Positions 6,697-11,910 of a stretch of 15,396 bases of DNA are shown here, piece by piece. The translations under genes and the position numbers were made by a program. How positions within the stretch are numbered: the stretch's first letter is position 1; each line of letters starts with the position of its first letter. Under the pieces are notes generated by a model. That model did no database searches, was not told the DNA's origin, and was given only the letters and a program-made list of their open reading frames with translations. The DNA comes from an uncultured cyanobacterium (lineage in GTDB: Bacteria; Cyanobacteriota; Cyanobacteriia; Pseudanabaenales; Pseudanabaenaceae), in assembly GCA_903819605.1 (NCBI GenBank), contig CAIJEA010000265.1:1-15396 (forward strand), written 5' to 3'.

Positions 6697-7275
6697 TTAT
6701 GATTTAATCTTGTCTTTGTGCTGAGGACAAGCGATCGCTACACTACCACCCACAACGTAACCTGTATACTCTTTCAACTTGGCGAGTTTATCCGCAGGTA
6801 TAGAATTAGTGCTACCTTGTTTATCAAATTCTTTCTCAAGCGCATCAATTAGAGTCGCGAAAGGAACACCAGAGTCCAATGCTTTGCAAGTTTCTGATGT
6901 CACTAGGCTGACATACTTTTCGCCACCAGTTGCTTCATACATTTCCTTGTATTCAGCATTCTGTTTGACAAAACTGTCAACATCTTTAGCTTTTTCTGCA
7001 TAAGCTTCAGCTTTAGCGTCAGCTTTAGGAGAAGCTGATGTAGTTCCTGTAGGACTTGCTGAGGGAGAAGCTGAGGCTGAAGGAGAAGCTGAGGCTGAAG
7101 GAGAAGCTGAGGCTGAAGGAGAAGCTGAGGCTGAAGGAGAAGCTGAGGCTGAAGCTGAAGCTGATGGGGAGGGCGACGTTGTGGTCGCACTAGGTTGCTG
7201 GCATGATGCTACTGCCAACGTAATGGAAACAGGTAGCAACAAACGCCTAGCAAAGTGTTTAAGCATATTTGACAT
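6697..7275 (-). CDS. Putative lipoprotein with Ser/Ala/Pro hexapeptide repeats
   Basis: A 192-residue lipoprotein of unknown function. An N-terminal signal with charged residues then LLLPVSITLA ends in the lipobox VASC, giving lipidated Cys25. Residues of about 33-82 form a Ser/Ala/Pro-rich spacer made largely of SASASP hexapeptides, likely an extended tether. The C-terminal domain (about 95-192) is helical, with two cysteines (C130 in SETCKALDSG, C183 in AIACPQHKD) that could form a disulfide. The pattern C.ALD.G...A.L...CPQH is reminiscent of DUF732, known mainly from actinobacteria; I cannot confirm this without a profile search. An alternative ATG is three codons in (7266). Strand and codon use are otherwise unremarkable. 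Confidence 0.72.
   Translation of the reverse strand: MSNMLKHFARRLLLPVSITLAVASCQQPSATTTSPSPSASASASASPSASASPSASASPSASASPSASASPSASPTGTTSASPKADAKAEAYAEKAKDVDSFVKQNAEYKEMYEATGGEKYVSLVTSETCKALDSGVPFATLIDALEKEFDKQGSTNSIPADKLAKLKEYTGYVVGGSVAIACPQHKDKIKS
7064..7153. repeat. Five identical 18-bp tandem repeats (minisatellite)
   Basis: Five exact copies of GGAGAAGCTGAGGCTGAA stand head to tail, in frame with the lipoprotein, each encoding six residues of the SASASP motif on the minus strand. Degenerate half-units flank both sides. Zero divergence at the DNA level suggests recent expansion; unit changes would keep the frame and only alter tether length. Confidence 0.95.
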
Positions 7276-7324
7276 TTAGAAGTAAAGTTCATTAACTCAA
7301 TAATATTAGCCTACCAATATTGTT

Positions 7325-7430
7325 TATAGCTATAGCCACTTGTATTAGTATTAAATTCAAGGATGAAATACGGCTTTTCTCGTCATATCTGGTTTTGAGG
7401 TTTTCCCTAATTTTTGTGACGATGTACATA
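7325..7430 (-). repeat. Palindromic repeat element, copy C (no hairpin core)
   Basis: Both ends match the family but the centre does not fold. The left end TATAGCTATAGCCA is identical to the right end of copy B read in reverse. The right part, GGTTTTGAGG then TTTTCCCTAA (about 7391-7410), is the reverse complement of the left part of copy E (TTAGGGAAAACC.AAAACC) with one extra base. The length, about 106 bp, also fits. It lies in the 314-bp divergent region 7276-7589 between the lipoprotein (-) and HD gene (+), where no clear promoter boxes or other features were recognised. Confidence 0.5.
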
Positions 7431-7589
7431 CGGTGACTTTTGCATCAATAAAGCTAGATGATAGAAGGCAAGTGATATCAATACTGCCCCATTATTTTTT
7501 AGGAACTTTACTCGCGATCGCTACAAAAAACGAAAGTTGGGCTTATTATTTAGGGTAGATTTTGGCTTTACATAGGTATACGAAGATTT

Positions 7590-8465
7590 ATGTTTAATGC
7601 AACTGAACTGCTGATCGGTAATTTTGTTGAGCAATTAAAACTAGGATATCGCCGTACCTATGGCGGCTATCTGCATGACTACGAAGATATTATCGGTTGG
7701 GCTGGCAATATGGCTCTCGAAAATATTGCTAATAGTGATGCGCTTTACCACAACGTTGAACATACAATATTGGTAACGCTGGTTGGGCAAGAAATTTTGC
7801 GCGGCAAGCATATTCGTGAAGGGCGAGTCTCTCCCGAAGATTGGCTGCATTACATTATTTCTCTTGTTTGTCATGATATTGGCTATGTCAAAGGAGTTTG
7901 CCTTCAAGATGGCAATGGCAAATATGCAACTGGCATTGGGGAGGGCATGGTGGAACTCCCACCAGGAGCTTCTGATGCTGGACTAACTCCTTACCACGTT
8001 GATCGCGCCAAACTATTTGTGAATCAGCGCTTTGCTAACCATTCTTTAATTAAGGCTGAGAAAATTTGCCGCAATATTGAACTAACAAGATTTCCTGTCC
8101 CAAAAACTGGCGATCATCAAGACACGACCCATTTTGCAGGATTAGTGCGATCGGCGGATTTAATCGGACAACTTAGCGATCCTCGCTATCTAAAAAAAAT
8201 CGGCGCTTTATTTTATGAATTTGAGGAGACTGGTGTAAACGAAGCATTAGGATATGCTCATCCAGGTGATCTACGTCGCAACTATCCAAAATTCTATTGG
8301 ACGAACGTATACCCATTTGTGAAAGATGCTTTGTACTATTTGTCGCTAACGCAGCAAGGTCAGGAGATAGTGGCACATCTATATTCAAATGTGTTTGTAG
8401 TTGAGCATGAAAAGCCTGAATATCAGCAATCAATGTCTAATTTACCTGTCATTATTACTCCATAA
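7590..8465 (+). CDS. HD-domain metal-dependent phosphohydrolase
   Basis: A 291-residue soluble protein of the HD superfamily. The metal ligands expected of the H...HD...D pattern are visible: YHNVEHT (H54, H58), CHDIGY (H95, D96) and VRSADLIG (D190). The YHN..H spacing resembles that in cyclic-nucleotide phosphodiesterase-like HD domains, but the substrate cannot be inferred. Related cyanobacterial proteins are, to my knowledge, only annotated as HD phosphohydrolases. There is no membrane segment and no attached sensor domain. The ATG at 7590 (MFNATELLIG) has no strong ribosome-binding site; the repeat-like element C lies about 160 bp upstream. The gene converges on dpsA across a block of three hairpins and appears to be a single-gene unit. 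Confidence 0.8.
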   Translation: MFNATELLIGNFVEQLKLGYRRTYGGYLHDYEDIIGWAGNMALENIANSDALYHNVEHTILVTLVGQEILRGKHIREGRVSPEDWLHYIISLVCHDIGYVKGVCLQDGNGKYATGIGEGMVELPPGASDAGLTPYHVDRAKLFVNQRFANHSLIKAEKICRNIELTRFPVPKTGDHQDTTHFAGLVRSADLIGQLSDPRYLKKIGALFYEFEETGVNEALGYAHPGDLRRNYPKFYWTNVYPFVKDALYYLSLTQQGQEIVAHLYSNVFVVEHEKPEYQQSMSNLPVIITP

Positions 8466-8479
8466 TTGCAGTTGCCAAT

Positions 8480-8520
8480 CAAAAAGGGGAGATGATGTGA
8501 AGCATCATCTCCCCTTTTTG
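8480..8520. terminator. Hairpin after the HD gene
   Basis: A perfect 18-bp stem (8480-8497 with 8503-8520) has the 5-nt loop TGAAG and ends in T5, 15 nt after the HD stop codon. It is a good intrinsic terminator. The preceding AATCAAAA is the same junction sequence that precedes other hairpins in this window. Confidence 0.75.
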
Positions 8521-8524
8521 TGTA

Positions 8525-8577
8525 AAAAACGTGAAGAGAGTTGTGACACAAAGCGCCGCAACTCTCTTCACGTTTTT
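8525..8577. repeat. Second hairpin, sharing arm sequence with copies A and B
   Basis: A perfect 19-bp stem (8525-8543 with 8559-8577) with a 15-nt loop containing AAAGCGCCG. The arm GAAGAGAGT/ACTCTCTTC also occurs in copies B and E, and AGAGAGTT in copy A. It lies between the terminator of the HD gene and copy D, abutting the latter. Confidence 0.75.
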
Positions 8578-8678
8578 ATAGCGATCGACAAATCAAAACC
8601 CAAATAGATAAAGGCGGCGTGAAGCGCCGCCTTTATCTATTTGGGTTTTATGTCCTAAGCAAAACTTGCATAGCTATA
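8577..8678 (+). repeat. Palindromic repeat element, copy D
   Basis: A 102-bp element with a perfect 25-bp stem (8595-8619 with 8625-8649) and loop TGAAG. Its outer flanks match copy B: left TATAGC...AATCAAAACCC; right GGGTTTTATGTC, then CTAAG/CTTAA, ACTTG and finally ATAGCTATA. The inner arms between AAAACCC and GGCGG differ completely from copy B yet are perfectly self-complementary. Its right edge is only 6 nt from the dpsA stop codon, so it may also serve as dpsA terminator. Confidence 0.75.
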
Positions 8679-8684
8679 TCTTGA

Positions 8685-9230
8685 TTATTTACCGACAAAT
8701 GACATAGTTAGGCTGTCTGAAGCAAGGAAGTGATCGAGGTGATAGGCTCTCTCTTCAGTTTTTAAGAGAATTGTTTCATAGAGATAACGTGTTGCCCGAT
8801 CGCCTAGGCTCTCAGCTTGTGAGGCTTGGCGACGTAATAGTTGAATAATTGCTTGTTCGGCAGCAAGATCGTGTTCAACCATTTTCCGACAATCGTAGGC
8901 TCCATCAAGCTCTGATTCGATGCAAGATAATTCTGCCAATCTCGCAAAACTTGCGACTGGAATGCCACCTAAGCCATTCAGACGTTCGCCCAGATCGTGG
9001 ACATGACCGATTGCTGCTTTAAGGCTATCTTCAAAAAAATGATGCAACGAATAAAATTCAGCACCATCAACGACAAAGTGATGTTTTTGATATTGCAGGT
9101 ACAAAGCTTGAAAACTTGCTAGAGCGACGTTTAATCCCTCAACAACTGGTGTGGTTACACTTTTATCGAGCAGAACTGGATTGTCAGCAACTTCGCCAAA
9201 TGCGCGAACTAGCCCTTGAACAGTAGACAT
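8685..9230 (-). CDS. dpsA: DpsA, cyanobacterial-type Dps mini-ferritin
   Basis: A 181-residue Dps of the cyanobacterial DpsA type; the family forms a 12-mer that oxidises and stores iron and protects DNA in stress and stationary phase. Signatures are LQYQKHHFVVDGAEFYSLHHFF (about 45-66), GERLNGLGGIPVASFARLAEL and the long C-terminal tail AESLGDRATRYLYETILLKTEERAYHLDHFLA. Aligned with E. coli Dps, the ferroxidase ligands are H51, H63, E67, H78 and E82: position 78 is His where most Dps have Asp, as I recall for Thermosynechococcus DpsA. A Shine-Dalgarno AAAGGA lies about 9 nt before the ATG. It faces the HD gene and is 8 kb from the more canonical dps at 187-699. A 338-bp divergent region separates it from the small gene at 9569. 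Confidence 0.93.
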   Translation of the reverse strand: MSTVQGLVRAFGEVADNPVLLDKSVTTPVVEGLNVALASFQALYLQYQKHHFVVDGAEFYSLHHFFEDSLKAAIGHVHDLGERLNGLGGIPVASFARLAELSCIESELDGAYDCRKMVEHDLAAEQAIIQLLRRQASQAESLGDRATRYLYETILLKTEERAYHLDHFLASDSLTMSFVGK

Positions 9231-9343
9231 GATTTAGGTTTCCTTTGGAACAGTAAAGTTGATCTCAAATTATCTTGATAAGCGCCAGCATCTTTTAACA
9301 GCAAAAATGATAGCGCTAATTACTTGTGAAAAATAAATTACCT

Positions 9344-9388
9344 AAACCCTTAAAGTTGCGCCCCGCAGGGGCGCAACTTTACGGGTTT
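9344..9388. repeat. 45-nt palindrome in the divergent region 9231-9568
   Basis: A 21-bp stem (9344-9364 with 9368-9388) with one mismatch and the 3-nt loop GCA; core GCGCCCCGCAGGGGCGC and ends AAACCC/GGGTTT as in several other copies. It lies between divergent genes, 114 bp upstream of dpsA, so it is not a terminator of either. The rest of this 338-bp region is A/T rich and contains only the tentative site at 9477-9495. Confidence 0.7.
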
Positions 9389-9476
9389 GAATGTTTCATT
9401 AATTATGTACATCTACTTAATATTGCCAATTGCCAGTCTTACTAAAGGCTGAGATTAAAAACTCTTGCCTTTAGTT

Positions 9477-9495
9477 GAGAATAATTTGCATTTAT
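9477..9495. promoter_or_regulatory. Tentative Fur-box-like sequence
   Basis: GAGAATAATTTGCATTTAT matches the 19-bp Fur consensus at about 11 positions by eye. It lies 74 bp before the gene at 9569, in the region shared with dpsA. In A/T-rich DNA such a match can easily arise by chance. Confidence 0.2.
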
Positions 9496-9568
9496 ATAGT
9501 AACCTTAAATCTAATCACTATTGAAAATTAATCTCAATATAAAGCTAGTGTAAAAGCCTAATTCAACT

Positions 9569-9811
9569 ATGAATCCAACTAATTATTCTTTGCAAGGACA
9601 TCAAACGCTATCAGTTAATGGTATGGAAAGGTGGGATGTCTATCATCGGTTGCAAGAGTTAGAAATCCCATGTCAATGCTCGATTAACCAGCCTTTAACC
9701 GTTCAAATTTCTTGCCCAAATCATTTGTTGCAAGTTTGGATTGTCGTCAAACGAATTAATTCTCTACGTCATGATTTAGTGGCTACTTTAGAGAATAGCT
9801 GGCAAATATAG
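9569..9811 (+). CDS. Small conserved cyanobacterial protein
   Basis: An 80-residue soluble protein of unknown function. The central pattern ERWDVYHRLQELEIPCQCSI followed by QPLTVQISCPNHLLQVWIVVKR resembles small hypothetical proteins that I recall in many cyanobacteria (possibly the Asr1405/Asl0597 family, unverified). It has three cysteines (two in PCQC, one in SCPN) but no recognised metal site. There is no signal peptide or membrane segment. The ferredoxin-like gene follows after 33 bp on the same strand, so they probably form an operon. The ATG is the first in frame before the conserved part. Confidence 0.7.
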   Translation: MNPTNYSLQGHQTLSVNGMERWDVYHRLQELEIPCQCSINQPLTVQISCPNHLLQVWIVVKRINSLRHDLVATLENSWQI

Positions 9812-9844
9812 TTAGACAGTTAACTTAATTTTAGGTACAAGGCT

Positions 9845-10429
9845 ATGTCAAAGTTGTTGGAGCAATCAACCAATTTTCAGGTTGTGGCAAAATTTCTTGG
9901 GGTAATTCTTAAAGATGGATATAGAGTCAAGTATTTAAGAGTAGCGATCGCTGCTCAAGAATATTGGATCAAGCTACCCAAAGAATTGAGCCATAAATTT
10001 GATCGGAATTTAAGCGTTGGTTCTTGGTTAGAAATTTATGGAACCCAAACACTAGAGCGCAAAAAAGGAATTCTTAAGATGGAAGCTTCATCTTTTATGA
10101 CTGTTAATGAGCCGAATGATTTATTGAAGCCGATGGTGAATGAACAGAAAGCGATCGCCAAGCCCAAGAATCAGACAGCTTGTATTTTGATTTGTCAGAA
10201 ATCAGACTGTTGGCAAAGGGGCGGTAAAGAAGTCTATCAGAGGTTGGAAGAGCAGTTAAGTGATCGTGGTTTAAGCGATCTCGTCCAGATCCAAAAAACG
10301 GGATGTCAAAAACAATGCAAACAAGCGCCTAATCTAGTTGTGATGCCCAACAAAGCTAGACATAGTAACGTTAGACCATCACAAGTTGATGGTTTGTTAA
10401 ATCGATATTTTGGTAACACAATCGTATAG
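9845..10429 (+). CDS. Thioredoxin-fold [2Fe-2S] ferredoxin-like protein with N-terminal domain
   Basis: A 194-residue protein in two parts. The C-terminal domain (about 110-190) has the pattern of NuoE/thioredoxin-like [2Fe-2S] ferredoxins: ILICQKSDCWQRGG (C117 and C122, CX4C) and KTGCQKQCKQAPNLVVMP (C154 and C158, CX3C). These four cysteines should bind one cluster. C113 is an extra cysteine. The N-terminal domain (about 8-88) alternates beta-strand-like stretches (FQVVAKFLGVIL, KYLRVAIAAQEYWIKLP, GSWLEIYGTQ) and could be an OB-like fold; I do not recognise it. The electron partner is unknown. The gene lies 33 bp after the small protein gene and is followed by a hairpin terminator. A TTAGG about 9 nt upstream could serve as ribosome-binding site. 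Confidence 0.8.
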   Translation: MSKLLEQSTNFQVVAKFLGVILKDGYRVKYLRVAIAAQEYWIKLPKELSHKFDRNLSVGSWLEIYGTQTLERKKGILKMEASSFMTVNEPNDLLKPMVNEQKAIAKPKNQTACILICQKSDCWQRGGKEVYQRLEEQLSDRGLSDLVQIQKTGCQKQCKQAPNLVVMPNKARHSNVRPSQVDGLLNRYFGNTIV

Positions 10430-10456
10430 AAATCCGAAATTATTTATTAGGCTTCG

Positions 10457-10480
10457 ACATCTCTGACTCAGAGATGTTTT
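10457..10480 (+). terminator. Intrinsic terminator after the ferredoxin-like gene
   Basis: A 10-bp stem (ACATCTCTGA with TCAGAGATGT) around the single base C10467, followed by TTT, lies 27 nt after the stop codon. It shares the centre GACTCAG with the hairpin at 10691-10715. Confidence 0.7.
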
Positions 10481-10500
10481 CTGGTTGAACGAATAAGATG

Positions 10501-10600
10501 TATATCAGTAGACAGTTATGTTAGGGAAAACCCAAAACCGAGAAGAGAGTAGCGGCGCTTCGTTCCGCCACTCTCTTCTTTAATGTATTAACTTATTTGA
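10501..10600 (+). repeat. Palindromic repeat element, copy E (decayed)
   Basis: The left flank TATATCAGTAGAC...TTAGGGAAAACCCAAAACC aligns with copy B. The 15-bp stem (10541-10555 with 10565-10579) has one A-C mismatch, loop CGCTTCGTT, and nearly the same arms as B. The right flank AATGTATTAACTTATTTG matches B's ATGTCTTAACTTACTTGG, but the terminal TATAGC is replaced by sequence with CGATCGC. The outer right arm no longer pairs with the left one. It lies in the 348-bp gap 10430-10777, which also holds hairpins at 10457 and 10691. Confidence 0.65.
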
Positions 10601-10690
10601 CGATCGCTTCAACGATTTGCAGTAATATATAGGCTTATGCTTGTTTGCAAATATTGATTATTCAGGATGTAATTTCATTTTGAAAGCATT

Positions 10691-10715
10691 AAAACCTAGA
10701 CTCAGTCTAGATTTT
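10691..10715 (+). promoter_or_regulatory. Hairpin in the thrC upstream region
   Basis: CTAGACT-C-AGTCTAG flanked by AAAA and TTTT forms a compact stem 62 nt before the thrC start. It could be a second terminator for the upstream unit or a leader element of thrC. No leader peptide rich in threonine was seen, so classical attenuation is not supported. Confidence 0.4.
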
Positions 10716-10777
10716 AAAATTGGTATAGCGCTAAACTAGATCTAACAATTTATAAATTTTTATAGACAGAAGAAAGC

Positions 10778-11878
10778 GTGATTGATACCCGTCTCGATCT
10801 TTACCCTGCCTCTACGGTTCCTAATGGTTGGCCTGGACTGATATGTCGCTATGCGGATTACTTGCCAGTTACAGACCGGACTCCGATTGTAACTTTGCAT
10901 GAAGGCAATACGCCACTAATCCCCGCAATCGCCTTGAGTCAGAGGCTCGGTCGCAATATCAAAGTCCTGTTGAAATATGACGGACTTAACCCCACAGGGA
11001 GCTTTAAAGATCGAGGCATGACCATGGCGATCTCTAAGGCTAAGGAAGCTGGCTCGGAAGCTGTAATTTGCGCGAGCACGGGCAATACTTCGGCTGCGGC
11101 AGCAGCCTATGCCAAACGTGGTGGAATGAAAGCATTTGTCTTGATTCCTGATGGCAAAATCGCCCTTGGTAAACTAAGTCAAGCATTAATTTACGGAGCT
11201 GAAGTAATCGCGATCGATGGCAATTTCGACCAAGCTCTCGAAATTGTAAGAGAAATGTCGGAAAAATTCCCTATTACTTTGGTTAATTCCGTTAATCCTT
11301 ATCGTTTAGAAGGGCAAAAGACGGCTGCCTTTGAATTGGTGGAAGCGATCGGCGATGCTCCAGACTGGCTCTGTATCCCGATGGGCAATGCAGGTAATAT
11401 CACCGCTTATTGGATGGGATTTTCGCAATATTATGCGTCTGGCAAATCGACTAAGCGCCCACGGATGATGGGATTTCAAGCGGCTGGTTCTGCACCTTTA
11501 GTCACAGGAAAGATTTTTGATAAGCCTGAAACGATCGCTACGGCGATTCGCATTGGTAATCCTGCAAACTGGGCAAAGGCTTTAAAGGTAAGGGAAGAGA
11601 GCGATGGCGCTTTCCATAGTGTTACCGATGTTGAAATTCTGGCAGCTTACAAGTTCTTGGCAGGTGAGGAAGGCGTTTTTTGCGAACCTGCTAGTGCTGC
11701 GTCAGTGGCAGGTTTGCTAAAAGTCAGCGAACAAATTCCTTCAGGAGCAACAATCGTCTGCGTATTGACAGGGAATGGGATCAAAGACCCTGATACAGCG
11801 ATCGCCTGTGCTGAATCTAATTTACACAAGGGGGTTGCCCCAGATATTACCAGTGTTGCCAAGGTAATGGGCTTCTGA
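10778..11878 (+). CDS. thrC: Threonine synthase
   Basis: A 366-residue PLP-dependent threonine synthase, converting O-phospho-L-homoserine to L-threonine in the cytoplasm. The substrate-binding start LHEGNTPLIPA (40-50), the PLP-lysine motif NPTGSFKDRGM (K77), ASTGNTSAAAAAYA (about 99-112) and the phosphate-binding loop PMGNAGN (about 206-212) are all present. The length fits the shorter bacterial class (about 350-370). The start is GTG at 10778: an in-frame TAG lies five codons upstream, and no other start gives the conserved N-terminus. It is followed directly by a perfect palindrome shared with convergent hisD. Confidence 0.96.
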   Translation: MIDTRLDLYPASTVPNGWPGLICRYADYLPVTDRTPIVTLHEGNTPLIPAIALSQRLGRNIKVLLKYDGLNPTGSFKDRGMTMAISKAKEAGSEAVICASTGNTSAAAAAYAKRGGMKAFVLIPDGKIALGKLSQALIYGAEVIAIDGNFDQALEIVREMSEKFPITLVNSVNPYRLEGQKTAAFELVEAIGDAPDWLCIPMGNAGNITAYWMGFSQYYASGKSTKRPRMMGFQAAGSAPLVTGKIFDKPETIATAIRIGNPANWAKALKVREESDGAFHSVTDVEILAAYKFLAGEEGVFCEPASAASVAGLLKVSEQIPSGATIVCVLTGNGIKDPDTAIACAESNLHKGVAPDITSVAKVMGF

Positions 11879-11910
11879 ACAAAGAACCTCCCATTGGGAG
11901 GTTCTTTGTT
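11878..11910. terminator. Palindrome between thrC and hisD
   Basis: A perfect 16-bp stem (AACAAAGAACCTCCCA, 11878-11893, with 11895-11910) has one central base. It starts at the last base of the thrC stop codon and reaches the last base of the hisD stop, so the convergent genes are separated by nothing but this hairpin. A bidirectional terminator is likely. Confidence 0.7.

Noticed and set aside
7064..7153. CRISPR-like array
   Set aside because: The 18-bp units are contiguous with no spacers and in frame within a coding sequence.
6903..7190. Minus-strand Leu/Gln-rich frame inside the lipoprotein gene
   Set aside because: Its low-complexity sequence is simply the alternative reading of the 18-bp tandem repeats.
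7590..8465. HD-domain gene as part of a defence or toxin system
   Set aside because: No nucleotidyltransferase, nuclease, sensor or effector gene is next to it; it stands alone among housekeeping genes.
10601..10777. Threonine attenuator with leader peptide before thrC
   Set aside because: No short reading frame rich in threonine codons precedes the hairpin at 10691-10715, and no mutually exclusive folds were seen.
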